Shown: positions 21,466 through 33,449, counted from the stretch's first letter. The stretch: 64,000 bases of DNA from Undaria pinnatifida (GCA_012845835.1 JABAKD010000023.1:12771851-12835850); one strand, 5' to 3'. Numbers and translations are program-made. The notes: generated by a model not told the origin, from the sequence alone.

Positions 21466-23279
21466 GGGAGCCCCATGTAGATACATAATACCCTGGCAAG
21501 CACCACACGCATACCACATCAACGCGTCAGATAAGCAGCAGTGGAGTTGCACACACAGAGCAGCAACGGTTGCGGCGGCACTACGACCAGCAGCAGCGTT
21601 TGAGACAGCAGCCTGCTTGCCCCTCGTTGCGTTAGCCTTGGTACGTTTGGTGTTGGTGTTGATGTTGGATTCGGTGTTCATGACTCCAGGCAGAGTTGTT
21701 GGTCGTTCCTGAAGGGGTTGGTGTTGCTTTTGTGGCGTTGTGGCGGTGCTACGTCTGCGGGAGGTAAAAGCGGGACAGTTTGGCCTGCATACAGCAGCAA
21801 AAGATTAAACAAGCTTGAGTCGGGCCAAAAATGTAAAATCAAGAAGCTAGTCGCTAGTCGGGGCAAGAAGACTGTGGAAGCGACAGCGGCAAGATATGAA
21901 AGAAGCTAATCGGGCCAAAAGGCCGTGTGAAAGCGAGCCCGCTTGGGCTGCTCGTATCGGCCACCCTAGACTTTATATATATAGTCTACGCATATATTAA
22001 TATATACTGTTTGTTTTGTGTTGTGTTCATATTCAACCGTTGTTTCTACCCAACGACAGCAGTCACTCGGTGTCCGTGCGAAGATTCTATAATCCTAGAT
22101 ACGAATTATGTGGGAACAGACTGTGATCGAACGAACATAAACAACCGCAATTGATCAAGGTAAAGCTCTGCGTACCGAAATTTAACCCATAAGTGCACTA
22201 CAGTACATACAGCAGCAGTACTACTACTGTGGGATACTTTTGTCAATATATAGACCGGAGTAGACATATATATATATATATTGTTTTTTCCCAACAAAAT
22301 GATATGCCAGTGTCGAAAAGTTATTCCATGTTGGCTTGTGAAAGTATGGGGTATATGTTTTATTTTAGAAATCCAAGATCAGGGTTCGTGAAGATTCGAC
22401 AAACAATTTGCTATAAAAGATACGAGAAACTGCTATTTTCAAGCTACGGAATACCCTTTTGTGTGGTCTTACTTCTCTCGTTCTCTCTCAGCCTCTCCTG
22501 CCCATCCTTCCTTGTGTTGGTAGTCATGCACCACACTCTTCCAGAGCCTTCACGCGACACGTGCAAGAGAGGACATTCGCGCGAGAGAGGAACAAGTGCT
22601 ATGCTAGACGTGCACCATATGTTTCCCGAGGCTCTTCACTCAGCCCCACGGACTACAGTAGTGGGTTTACGACGAAAGTTATCACAACCCACCTACCTCC
22701 CCCCCTCCCCGATTCTGATGATTGTATGGAGAGGTTAAGTAACCGCGTCGGACAAACATAAAATCGACCAAGAAGCTCTACCTCCGTTGTAGCATCAGTC
22801 GAGGGTTCGTTTGTTTCTTCTTGTGTCCTTGCGTCTTTCCCAGCTTTGTTTGTCGGTGTAGTGCCCCAATCCACGAGTTTCTTTTTTCTGTTGCATTTTT
22901 CTATACCTAATCCTTTGGCTTGTTTTTTATGTGTTTAATACCTCAACCCCGGTACGCTGACATTGCCTTTGCTTTCATGTGGTGTTTTTTTTTGTTACGT
23001 GTTTTTGGTTTCTAAGTTGACAGTCTTGTAACCACATAATTTGTATCTCTCTCCGATGAAGAATCAGGATGAAGGCTGACTGGGTGTTGTAATTTATATG
23101 TCGGTGGATAGAAAGAGCCGACACACACAACACAAACACACCCAGCACGGCAGTGCTGCACATCTGATGAAACTGCTAGAAGTGTTCGCGTATTTTCGTT
23201 CTCGCACATGCGCGTGTACGTGCGCGTACTCGTACGAAACGCTCGAGCTCGGAACCTCGGGATGACCTACCGTATAACT
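21466..23279. other. intronic sequence, no gene recognised
   Basis: Contains an AT dinucleotide run at about 22265-22282 and CA-rich segments near 23115-23150. Frames up to about 180 codons (22193-22738) have no recognisable motifs. Confidence 0.35.
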
Positions 23280-23536
23280 GCATGCACGTGCAAGGTTTTT
23301 CTGATTTGCACGTAAATTTAATGGCGACGTATGTGTTGACAGGACTGCCCCTGCCGACCGCGAGGCGACACCGAGCAAACCTCGAGCCCCCCAACGGGTT
23401 GGAGTCATGTCTGGGGTCGGGTTGGTCTGGGTACCACAAACGTCGTTTTGTGTGGACCTGCCTGCGCATAGGGAGCCGCCATGCAAAAAATCTAATGAAT
23501 TTAAATGCAAGTCTAAAAAACCTTGCACGCACGTGC
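23280..23536. mobile_element. TIR MITE family C, copy 1
   Basis: The ends are inverted: GCATGCACGTGCAAGG on the left and CCTTGCACGCACGTGC on the right, each containing a near-palindrome. Inside, CGGTTGGGGGGCTCG-like and GGTCGGCAGGGGC-like segments (read on the minus strand) match the copy at 33450-33708. About 257 bp, no coding capacity. Confidence 0.8.
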
Positions 23537-23689
23537 AGATATACGGTAGCCGCCTCGGGATGCGGCTATAATGTTGCATCTGCTTGTAGTGAAATAAAAA
23601 AAATGCAGATTTTGAAACGTTTTCCCATGTTTTACTCGTTCAACCTCTCCATGCGTCGAGACCTAAAGACAAGCTTGAGAGTACCGCCC

Positions 23690-23860
23690 AAAATGCAGTT
23701 TTTGGCCACTTCTCGCTTGTCTCTCTTAACTCCCGTACGCGCTGGTGGCCTGGTACGGAATGGATACGGCAGGGCGAGGGGCGTTGGAGCCGCCCCTCGA
23801 AGACAGCGCTCGAACGATGCGATTTGGCCGAGAAATTCGACCATACTGAGGCCGGTGTGG
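23690..23860 (-). repeat. dispersed repeat R1, partial copy
   Basis: The minus strand carries the R1 core: the inverted pair GGGGCGGCTCCAACGCCCC, preceded by GCTCGAACG sequence on the other strand and followed by GACAAGCGAGAAG. Better copies lie at 39640-40045, 49840-50220, 55475-55890 and 55905-56225. Confidence 0.65.
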
Positions 23861-24150
23861 CGAAGTAAAGGCAGGCGGCACCGAGTTACGTAAAAATACA
23901 GAAGTAGGCGGCACCGCGCTACGTATAAAGACAAAAGTACGCGTCCTAGGTAGGCAAAAGTAGGCGGCACCGCGCTGCGTAAACATTCACAAGTACGCGT
24001 TCTAGGTAGGCAAAATAACAAAACATGCAACTACGTATTTCACGTAGTAAGCGACGCCAGCATCGGTGTGTGTGGCGAAGTAAAGGCAGACGGCACCGCG
24101 CTACGTAAAAATAAACGAGTGTGCGCCCGATACAACCGCGTATTTCACGT
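23861..24150. repeat. minisatellite with GGCGGCACCGCGCTACGTA units
   Basis: About five irregular units of roughly 60 bp, containing GCGGCACCGCGCTACGTAAA and GTACGCGTTCTAGGTAGGC. The motif GTATTTCACGTAGTA occurs twice. Confidence 0.75.
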
Positions 24151-25049
24151 AGTACGTGAACACGTGATCTCGCCAGCAGGCGGGAGATTCGGCGAAAATA
24201 CCCTGCAAATATTAAAACAACCAGCCAGCGCTATCAATACGCATGCTTACGAAAGACCCGAGAAAATTGAACAACATGAAGAAGAATAAAAAAAGACATG
24301 AAGGAAAAAAAGACAAAAAAAGAGTGAAAAAAGCAAGGGAAGGGAAGGAAAGGAAAAACACTAAACTGACAGTTCTTAAAAACGAACAGAAAAGTACATG
24401 GCGCACATAGAGGGCATCAGGTGCATAGAGGCCGCTGACGGGAGAACACAACATGGCGAAGAAGCCCGCGCGGCCTTACGCTAGCTTCTTAGCGCGTTGG
24501 GAAGGCATCATACGCCAGGACGATGATAGCCAGACCCAGACTTTAGTCTCTAAGACGCCCCCTGCCCCCCTGTCCTCTCCCTCCCTCCGAACCCTTCCCC
24601 CCCCCCCCCCCCAACCCCCCTCCTCCCCGCCGCGTATTGGTGTCAACGGTGGCTGGCGCTGCTGCTTTCTTCGCGTGTCCCACTGCGGCTCTACAGCTCT
24701 CCGTGCCATGCCATTTTCGCACGTCGAACCACCTGCCGAATATCTGTGCAGCTTTTCCGCAACTTTCTATCTCTATGTCAAAATCCGTTATATCTTTTTC
24801 GAGGCGCACCGTCCAATCCTCCTGTTACCCGGCGGAGTGACGCATACCCCCCATCTATCTCTCCAAGCGTTACCCTCGCTATACGTGACACGAATCCCGC
24901 GAGCATCCTCCACCTCCGCATCGTCGTCTCAATGCTGTCGGAGTCTGTCTTGGCGAGCGCGTTGCCGTACGAAAAGGAGTGTTTGTTGCACTTTGTTTAC
25001 TCCAGCCGGTGGATCGGGCGGGCATAGAATGCTGAGCCTGCCGTAGCCT
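24151..25049. other. intronic sequence with a poly-C tract
   Basis: Includes a run of 16 C at 24597-24612 within a C-rich stretch. The plus-strand frame at 24453-25046 is probably an antisense artefact of the LINE 3' region. Confidence 0.4.
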
Positions 25050-25985
25050 GTCGCAATCAGGCTTGTTCGGGTTCTCTACGTCACGCACTCGTATAGTAGC
25101 GTCTCGATTACCCCGACTTTTAGCACCCGCATCGTCAGCCGCATGCGCACACCCGGACGGTCGTAAATTTCACCCAGATACTCTGAAGACGCTGCTTTAT
25201 CTCGACGCTGTCCTCTCTATTTGCGCTGATATCCCTGCCCATTTAAACAAATACGATAGTTTGTTTGCATATCCGGGCGGCTGCAGTGACGGTCAACGAC
25301 ACCTTCCCCCGATCTTCGTCTGCAGGCGCATTTTGTCCGTCTTGGCCACCGACACCGTAAGCCCGAACGCCGAGCATACAATCCCGATGATTGTCTCCAG
25401 CCCGCCTGGTGATCGCGATACGATGCCTGCATCGTTAGCGTACAGCATACCCCATAACTCCTGAGCCTCTTCCTCCTCCTCCCCACCCCGCCTGTCGACT
25501 TTGCTCGCCCGTGGTTTGCTCTTGTTTTCCCCCTTCTCCTTCCTTTGTTTGAGCCGCACCATGTTTCCATGATGACCGCATCAGCGAGGGTTCGTGTCGC
25601 GGACACACGCAGTACCGCTGTGAAAAACTTGTTGACCGTCAATGACGCGAGCCCACACCCTTGGCGAAGACCTTGCCCCACGTCAAACTTTTAGATCACT
25701 TCCCATCACTCAACCGCACGCACGCGTGCCTGCATGCCGTCGTGGAATAGGCGGATAGCGGCGAGCATTCTCGGTGGCACACCAAAACGAGCAAACACGG
25801 CCCACAGAAGGATTCGGTCGACGGAATCATATGCTTTGATGAGGTCGACAAAGCACAAGTACCTAGTGGTGTCCTTATGCGCCAGGTCCTGCAGGCGTTA
25901 TGTTTCGAACACCATGTCAAACGTCTATCGCCGGGTTTAACTCACACTGTTACTCCGGCAAAATATTCTCGCGTTCGCAGTGTAA
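25050..25985 (-). pseudogene. non-LTR (LINE) reverse-transcriptase fragment, inactive
   Basis: On the minus strand, in three frames, the core of a jockey/I-like reverse transcriptase is readable: '[20 protein letters not shown]' with the first catalytic Asp, then 'GQGLRQGCGLASLTVNKFF', then 'LWGMLYANDAGIVS', where the active-site motif Tyr-Ala-Asp-Asp reads Tyr-Ala-Asn-Asp (AAC at 25434-25436). Downstream 'FGLTVSVAKTDKM' fits the next conserved block, and beyond 25080 a 'RQAQHSMPAR' segment fits the thumb region. Frame changes near 25560 and 25690 break it. It is antisense to typA, inside its intron. No endonuclease domain is visible, so it is 5' truncated. Confidence 0.85.
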
Positions 25986-28192
25986 CATCTGCTGAGTAAT
26001 AAACTGGATGTTCGTTTGAGATTTTTGAATTGCCACCCTGGTGCTTAAACTTTAGGGTGTATGGTATATCAAGTCGGGGTGATTGCAGTGGTTGCAAAGG
26101 GTTTTTGCTGCTTCATTCCAAGCGGTGGAGGGTGTGATTATATTGAGGCAAGGGCGAGGGCTCGAAGCGGCTGAGGCCGTATTTTTTTGCTTCGGATTGC
26201 AAATCTACTCTTACTTTTGGTGTTCGTACCAGGGCATCAGTTGGTGGTTTGGCATCTGTTGCACGCAAGCCCCAGGAGGGCCTCCGGAGGCAAGAACATT
26301 GCGATATATATTCGCGAACATACGCCTGAAAACCAAGTAACGAACTTCGTTTAAACACCTCTCGAACCTCGAAAAGTCGTGTATCAGGATGCCTTGGCAT
26401 GTCTTAAATCAGAAACGAGCCGATCGCATTTACACTCCCGAAGTCAGCAGTAGCTCGAGGCCAGCATCGCTGCGCCCAGGTCAACCGATAAAAGAGAAAC
26501 AAAATAATATAAATCACCTACGGCGAATACCACAAAACGTGCCTAACCAAACACTACGTACGGCAAATACCGAATAAAAGCCTTTTATTTTATTGTCGGC
26601 TACTGCGGCGAATAGAAAATTGTGCCTTAAGAATAATAAAAACCTACGGCAAATGGCAAATGGTATCTAATTTTTGTTTTCGACTATGGCAAACAGGAAG
26701 AGAGGCCTAAAAAATGTTGCGCGCCCAAAATCGAGTGTTGCGCTGCGCAACCAGCCTCGCGGCGACTGTTGCGCAAAACGGTGATGTTGACCCAAATGTT
26801 GCGCCCGCGCAATAGCGCAACAGCTAAGTAGTGCCCTGGTGCGTACAGGCCTCGTTTATCATATTTATGGTCTGTCCGTTTGTCCTCTGTGCACTGTGTG
26901 TATGTACTGCCTGTCTGGTAGTAACTATTACGGTATCTGTGATGGCGAGAGCTGCACAAGGCAGATTTATACAAATCCGGTGCCTACAGGAGCGAAGTTG
27001 TTTACGCTTTAGCTCGTGGGGCTCGTTTCCTCGCACGCCGTTTTTCGCTTGCCCCGACCGCCTTGGTGCTGTGGCTTCTGTGGCATTGCTGCAGCGGCGA
27101 AGAAAAAATGGCGGCTTCTTGTGGATGTTGGTCCAGGGTTTTCTAAGATTGTTCTGAACACGTAAGCCGTGAGTTCCCTAGAATTTGGTTAGCTATCTTG
27201 TTCAGATATTTGGAGCAAACCCACACAACCGACAGCAGTCAGCGGCGGGCTTCTTGCGCTAGCTGCCAGTCACGCCGGTTACCGAGGATTCTTGCCGGCG
27301 GGTCCCCACCACGCATATGATTGCCATTGCCCGCACTTGGGTGGCATGCCTTTGTACACCTCGTGAGTTAAGTTGTGAGTGGAGGCGCCCAGCCAACACG
27401 TTCGTTCGTATATCTCTCGGCAGTCACGAATTCGCTGGTTTCTTGAATCTGTAGCGGCGTACAACGGGCGAGTGCTCACGACACTGTACATTTCGGGAGC
27501 CACATGGAGGATGGGCGTGGAGAGATTCTTATGGCCTACACGGGTCCAGTGGGTAGCTGCATGGGTGCCTCGTGCGGTTAAAATTCGACGCGATAGTCAA
27601 CTAGTTTGTTCCTTTGCTGTCGCTGAAAATATCAAAAGATGCCCACTCGTGCGGTGCGAATTACGGTATTTCCGTGTAAGAGAAATAGCTGTTGGGCAGG
27701 GTCTCTTTCTTTTGTAACGGTCGATATTGGTTTGTTTGATCGTATATCATTTTTTGTGCTTTTTTGCTCTTTTCTCGTAGTTTTTTTTCGTCTGTATATG
27801 CACCCATGCACATTTCTTCACTCTGATATACCTGGTAAGCTTTTGGAACGCACACGGCCTGCTGTATGTAGGTACGAGGCACTCTTGCCTCACTCACCAC
27901 TCATCTAGCAATGGGTTGGATATCAGCGATTGCAAGTTCCACACTCCCGCCGGGCAGCAAAACGTGTGATGACAGACAGGATGGTTTTGCGAGCTCGTAC
28001 TCCTGTTTGTTAAGGGAGTTCGAGTTCTCTCCCAGAACAGGACGTTGTACATACCTTTGTATTATGCTTCAAATAGGGTCAACGCCAGTAGCAAGACCAC
28101 GCTGCAAGGAGAAGGGAACATGTTCACTGAACTTCTTCTGTTTCGCGTGCACCTGTTGCGTGTTCAACTGTTTTTTTTTTTTTTCATTGCAG
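25986..28192. other. typA: intronic sequence before the third typA exon
   Basis: No gene recognised. 26515-26700 repeats CCTACGGCGAATACC and CCTACGGCAAAT. 26712-26825 has a cluster of TGTTGCGC and its complement. The last part is T-rich and ends in the acceptor TTTCATTGCAG. Confidence 0.4.
26712..26825. repeat. TGTTGCGC / GCGCAACA motif cluster
   Basis: At least six occurrences of TTGCGC or GCGCAA within about 110 bp, in both orientations, including the palindrome GTTGCGCTGCGCAAC. The motif is otherwise infrequent in this AT-leaning intron. Confidence 0.6.
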
Positions 28193-28339
28193 GTTAGTGG
28201 ACGGGGACAGCTGCACTTGACCGTCTTGATTGAGACCATGCGACGCGAGGGCTTCGAGTTACTAGTCGGACCTCCGACAGTTATCACCAAGAAGGTGGAT
28301 GGCCAAACGTACGAGCCATTCGAAAATGTGGAGGTACAG
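28193..28339 (+). CDS. typA: typA exon: domain III core
   Basis: Forty-nine codons flanked by giant introns on both sides. It begins '[20 protein letters not shown]', a highly conserved TypA/EF-G-type segment, and ends '[10 protein letters not shown]'. The acceptor is a T run plus CATTGCAG; the donor is a strong GTAGGT. Phase 0 at both ends, so it could be skipped without a frameshift. The larger open frame around it (27911-28555) is intron read-through. Confidence 0.95.
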
Positions 28340-29695
28340 GTAGGTTCCTTTTGGAGACAGCTGTTTTTGTTGTTTTTTTTCGGCAGTGCATTACACATCA
28401 TAATACAGTTAGCCAGGTTCACGCCACAGCCTTGTGCTATCGCGTCGTTCGTTCTGAGACCAGCTAGTTTCCCTGTTTTTTTCGTGTCTTCTATTCGCTG
28501 CTGTTTGAGCTGCTGTTGTTACTCTACTAAATGCTCCTGCCTACCAGGTCTATGAGGCCCAACTCACGCAAACCTATCGCTTGCAGTTTTGAATATACTA
28601 ACCACGTACTGACGTGATGTACATTTTTTTTTTGCCACAGCCGTTTTAGCTATTAACGGTTTTATTGGCGGTAGACAGCACTGGACACGAATCACGGTTG
28701 TTTCGGAATTCCCAACGTGCGTCACACGTGTAGTCAGACAGCCGACGATGTTTTCATGCCATTGAACTTGAGTGCCGTGTGGGAAGGTCAGTGTGGTCAT
28801 CATTGCCTTGATCAGGTGTTGCTCTTCCGGGAAATATCTTCTCACGGATTTTGGCGCGTTTTAGTAAATTTGTTCACATCTCACATAACGTGACACTCGG
28901 ATAACACAGCTACGTTGTGAAGCCTAACTCGATGGCTTGGCCACGTCCTAATATAGTGTTGGCGCTGGAGCAGCATCCTCTTAACAAGCTAGCATATTGT
29001 TAAACGCATGCCCGCGAATAAAACGCAGTTCATTATGTTTTTTGTGGGTGTGGTCGGCTCTGGTACTGGAACGTACGGTTAGGCCGTGATCGGTGTGTGT
29101 ACAGACATCGTAGCTCAACATTTGCATTCGTTCAGACTCGTACGTTATCATACAAGATCACTTTCCCCGTAGTCGCTAACTTGCTCTATGCATTATGTTA
29201 GTTCATAGGAAGCTCTGTGGACGTATCACCCTAACATGAAAGTTAATTGTGGTTTTCGTGCCATTCGAACGGTATTAGACACCCCTTATTCTTACAGAGG
29301 GTCGAATAACGCAACAAATGACGTACGTTTACTATGTTACAGCCTGGACTGGCCCCGAAGTAACAGTATGTTAGGTTGTTATTTAATGCCGAGGGGACCT
29401 CTCACATTACGTTGCCATTTTGCTGGCGTTGCATATCTGACTTGAATGTCTCGGTACTATGTTGCGAATATCTGGTATCTTGAACAAAAATCGGACAAAA
29501 CAGTATGCGCTAATACTGCGTTACGACTGGAGTTATAATTGCTATTTACATAGTGCTGCTATATTACCGTTTTTGTCCTGTGGAATCTAGCATGTGTTGC
29601 TAGTTTTACATTAAAAGCGGCATCGCGGGGTAACATCTTGTTACCGTATTTCTAACTGCTAATTTCGAAGAGACCGCCATGAATGCCCCCCCCCC
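28340..29695. other. intronic sequence, nothing recognised
   Basis: Moderately AT-rich, with scattered GTTAC and TAACG motifs. No coding or repeat structure supported. Confidence 0.35.
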
Positions 29696-29699
29696 CCTA

Positions 29700-30480
29700 T
29701 GTATGGAAGGATTTAAGGGAGGACCAAGAAGGGGTAGTCTCTAAAAAAGTTTGGCGGCTACAAAGCAGAAGTAAAATTAAAAATAATAGAAGAAAGGACA
29801 AGGCAAGCGTTAAGAAATAAGGTGAAAGGGGAGAAGCACGTAAAGATATATGGGGGGTTGAGGGAAGATATTGGAATGAAAACGTATCTGCACGGCCCAA
29901 TGGACTGCGCGAAAAAGCTGAAACTGCGATTTCGTGTAGGGGACCTGAACCTACCAGAAAGAAGAAAGAGATATATCACTATTCCGGAGGAGGAGGACGT
30001 GGCTATAAATATGTGCACGTTTGAAACAACGCTGGAGAGTTTGGACTGGCATAGTAAGAGAATGTGAAATAAACAAGGAAGAACGGGATGCGTTCGAGGA
30101 GGGGATGATAAAATTGGACGTGTTTGACATGGAAGAGTTTGGTAGCCTGTAGAGTACCGAGAAAACGATCGTTATCCTATGAGATAGATGGTGGCCGCAG
30201 ACGGCGAAACAGGACAGGGATAGGATGAGCAAAATTTTTACATGCAGTGTATAGAAGAAGCGTAATGAGCGCCCAAATGTTGGAGGTGTCCCTATTAGGA
30301 GTAGAAACGGTGCTCCGTCTCGAAATGGATGCGTGGTCAATGGTCTAATGACTAAGGCAAGCAACAAATGAGTACCCCCCCCGCCCCCCCATGTATATAG
30401 TAGTTGGACTCGGTTGGCACCGACGCTGTGAAACATGGTATTTACGGGGGGCTTCGCTGCGGCATACAGGCAATAAAAAA
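29700..30480 (+). pseudogene. LINE 3' end: C-terminal fragment of a non-LTR polyprotein and A-tail
   Basis: The plus strand carries a decayed frame: 'FRVGDLNLPERRKRY' then 'EEEDVAINMC', then after a one-base shift 'GIVRECEINKEERDAFEEG', 'DVFDMEEFGSL' with a stop, 'DRWWPQTAKQDRDRMSK', 'KKRNERPNVGG', 'RSRNGAPSRNGCVVNGLM', ending at a TGA near 30370. This fits the Cys/His-containing C-terminus of LINE proteins. A GC-rich 3' tail follows and ends in an A run at about 30474. At least three stops and one frameshift make it dead. It runs in the same direction as typA. Confidence 0.6.
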
Positions 30481-30839
30481 AGTACTACGTGGTGCCATAG
30501 GGCTTAAGAAAAGAAAATAGGTGACGAAAAGTACTGCCAAGGGATTGAGGAAAATAAAAAAAATGGGGTACCGTAGTAGGGTAAATAAATAATGGGGAGT
30601 TCAGAAGGTAACGAATGGAACTAACAACGGGAATAGTCAAACGTGCAACCAACCTCCAATCTGGCATGGAAGCCAAAACAAAAAGTGAAATGCAGCTGAG
30701 TTATGATTATTAAGTTGAAGAATGGCGCATGGACACGACACCGTCACCGAACATCCCATGCACGACTCTTCACAGGCGTGCGTTAACTCAGTACTGATAC
30801 TTCCAGTTCTACCGCCGCGACCATAGCCGCTGCTACTTC
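30481..30839. other. intronic sequence, nothing recognised
   Basis: A-rich plus strand; only composition-biased frames. Confidence 0.3.
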
Positions 30840-31400
30840 AATGCGAGGGTATCAAAACCAAACTACCGCTCACGGCTGTGCTAACATATTCTTTGGCGGA
30901 AAAGAACGGTCGGTATTAGGCAACGATGGTGATCATCGTGGTTTGAACGCCCAATTGCCAGTAGTTTTGGGCTAGGGTATCCCAACTACACAACTACTAC
31001 TGGTGCTAGATATCCCATGCCCCATCGCCGCGCATGGCGGTTCTAATGGAACCCCCAAGAACTGCCATGTTTCTGACCTAGTGCTAGTGTTTCCCAAGTA
31101 AACAACTGCTGTGCCAAAAGTTCCCACACCCCACCGTCGCACGGCACAGTCGTACTAACGGAACCCTAACTCTGCCACAGTTATTTGCAAGTGTACGTAA
31201 TGTAAGCAACTACTTACGCCAGCGTATCTCAACAAAGCAACTACTGTGCCAGGTATGAGTTGTTCGCCAGTGTATCTCAACTAAGCAACTGCGCAGCACG
31301 GTACTAACGAACACGAAAACTGCCATGGATGGGTTTGTGCCGGTGTACCCCAACAAAGCAACAATCTGCTGTGTCAAGTATCCCATGCCCCATCTTTCGT
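30840..31400. repeat. diverged minisatellite, about 100-130 bp unit
   Basis: Repeated modules contain AACTACTGTGCCA, TATCCCATGCCCCATC, ACTAACGGAAC and TATCTCAACAAAGCAAC. Four to five units can be followed by eye. Confidence 0.65.
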
Positions 31401-31594
31401 TTCTTTATAAAGTATTATGCACGTGTAAATAAAAAAACAGCAGGAGCGGCGGCTGCGGCAGGTCCACAACTACAAGCAGCACTTCCAGCAGAATAATAGG
31501 CATACAATAATAATTTTACTTTTCTTTGAGTCGGTACGTAAATAGCAAAAACAATACCTAGTCCGAGAAGAGTGGTTTGCTTGGTGTGATGTCC

Positions 31595-31795
31595 CAGCGT
31601 GTTGATGGCTCTCTATGGCGAGAAGGCAGTGGTCGGCGGGCGTGTCGTGGTTGGAGCAAAATCACAACCTGCTGGCGTCTCGCTTTGGCGAGAAAGTAGT
31701 TATCGGGAGACGTGTGTTGGTGGAAGCAACACGTTGCCGTGGTTGTGGCTCGCTTTGGCGAGAAGGCAGTTATCGGGAGATGTAGCTGCACTTAC
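31595..31795. repeat. minisatellite, about 70 bp unit, three copies
   Basis: Units contain GGCTCGCTTTGGCGAGAAGG, CAGTTATCGGGAGA and GTGTTGGTGGAAGCAA. A related unit occurs at about 34430-34550. Confidence 0.75.
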
Positions 31796-31799
31796 AGGC

Positions 31800-32856
31800 A
31801 CAGATGTAGTAGAGGCAAGATAGCCGCAGTGGCATGTATGTCTAATGTTAGACACAGCAGTGCTCGTACTGCAGAGTAGATGGCATGGACTGGAACGTAT
31901 TTACCTTCGTTTTAGTATTGCGTACTGAGGCGCTGATGACGGTATGGGCACCACTGTCGTGAGAAACAGGGTGTTGTGTGGTCTTCACATTAAACCAATC
32001 CTTCCACCCGCCTCAGCCTGTTTCCAGTGCGCACGTGATATCATAGCACCATGCGGCAGTGATCCTACTCTTACTAAGCAGTAGTAGTCATTCGAAACCC
32101 AACTTGGATGCTGCCCCCCGACGTTGGTTAGATGGCTTTATCTGCTTTGTTGCAAGTTGCTGGTTGGCCAGGGCGGGCTGTCCTCCTTTTTATAATTTTT
32201 TTCTCTTGGCTTCCTGTTCCCCGCTTTGATTTCAATAGTTTTTTCTTCTTTCTTACTATACTGTTTTCCTTTTTTCCTTTTTTCCCTATTTATTGCCAAC
32301 AGCCTGGTGTGCTGGCGTGCACCATTTTCTTTTCCCGCGAGTTCAGTGCGTTATTTGTTCTTTGTTTTGGCTGATCTCATCTGTTAGTATTGTCTTCGCA
32401 CTTTTCTTTCCCTTTCTTCCTTCCTAGAAAAGTTACTATTACTAGAATGTAATAGAGATCCAGGGTAACTAAGCAGGCTCTTCTTCCCCCTTACCAACGG
32501 TTTGCGCCTTCTTTACTATCGCGAGAAGACTTCGGCCCTTTCCTCCGTCGTCCACTTGAATCGAATTGCGCCTTCGTTGCGTGGCCGAAATACCTTGCTG
32601 CATTTGCAATCTATATCTCCGCCTCGTAGTTCGTGACGACAGAGTTCGTCTCTCTAGAAGGCATCAGCACGGACACTTGTTGTGATGGATGTAGATTGGT
32701 GAAAATACCAGTTTCATGTGGAAAGCACACACAGCAGTACTCGTACTACTGCACAGAGTGTGCGTGATATCCTGGTACTAAACTACTGGCCCATATACCG
32801 GTACGATACTACTGCAAAGCAGCAGCACTCTATGTTGTAGAGGTAGTAAGTGCATA
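31800..32856. other. intronic sequence, nothing recognised
   Basis: Contains a T-rich stretch (32180-32290) that produces hydrophobic frames, and diverged copies of a GTACTACTGCA-containing segment. No gene supported. Confidence 0.35.
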
Positions 32857-33097
32857 CAGTGGATACCCTCGTTTAAGAGCGCCCAGGATAAGAGCGGTCC
32901 AAACGGCATGTCTCGCCTGTACTAAGAGCTATATATTTCCCACTACAGATAAGAGCGATGTCCCCTTTACTACTGGAAACCCGTTATTAGGGACAGATTA
33001 CGTGGGATTAGTATAGAGAGGGGTTCGGGGCTCAAAGGAGATTAAGAGCGCTTGTTTTGGCTTGCCACGGGGCGCTCTTAAATCGGGGTACCCACTG
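32857..33097. mobile_element. pogo/Tigger-like MITE
   Basis: The ends form a 28 bp imperfect TIR: left CAGTGGATACCCTCGTTTAA plus GAGCGCCC; right, on the minus strand, CAGTGGGTACCCCGATTTAA plus GAGCGCCC. TA flanks both sides (32855-32856, 33098-33099). CAG termini with TACC(T/C)CG and TTAA, together with TA duplication, are typical of pogo-type elements. It is 241 bp with AAGAGC repeated inside and no coding capacity. Confidence 0.85.
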
Positions 33098-33449
33098 TAT
33101 TCGAAACGACAGCAGCGGTGGTATGTGTGTATGTAAAGAGACAGCACTCGTACTGGTGCATAGAAGCGATGAAATATACTGGAACGTACTCCTACCTGCA
33201 GACTAGGTGCCATGTCCTCTGGTACTGTACTACTGGACCAGCAGTGCGAGGCTGTACCCGGCCAGAGGTATGTACCCGGTACCGGAAATATTTCACAGGG
33301 GTCGGTGTGCACTCCTACAAACCTGAAACTGCGGATGTGCGGTAAGTTCTAAACATGGTACTGGTAGACGGTGAAGAAACCAAAATTGCCATTACCTTGG
33401 CACTGAAGCTTCCCCGTATTCTCAGCAGAAACAGGGCTCCCGTGAAATG

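Larger units (their letters stand above)
4945..28192 (+). other. typA: giant typA intron, 23,248 bp
   Basis: The donor at 4945 is GTGCGA. The acceptor at 28192 is a long T tract followed by CATTGCAG. The protein family requires the flanking exons to be adjacent, and no residues are missing between them. The intron carries several layers of mobile elements, mostly antisense to the gene: an inverted repeat, gypsy-type remains, a SINE, a TIR element and a LINE relic. Confidence 0.9.

Noticed and set aside
27911..28555. A 214-codon frame containing the typA domain III exon
   Set aside because: Only 28193-28339 matches the family; both sides are intron with a T-run acceptor and a GTAGGT donor, and the flanking translation is Phe/Cys-rich noise.
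32132..32374. Hydrophobic frame, possible membrane peptide
   Set aside because: It comes from a T-rich stretch with no other coding sign.
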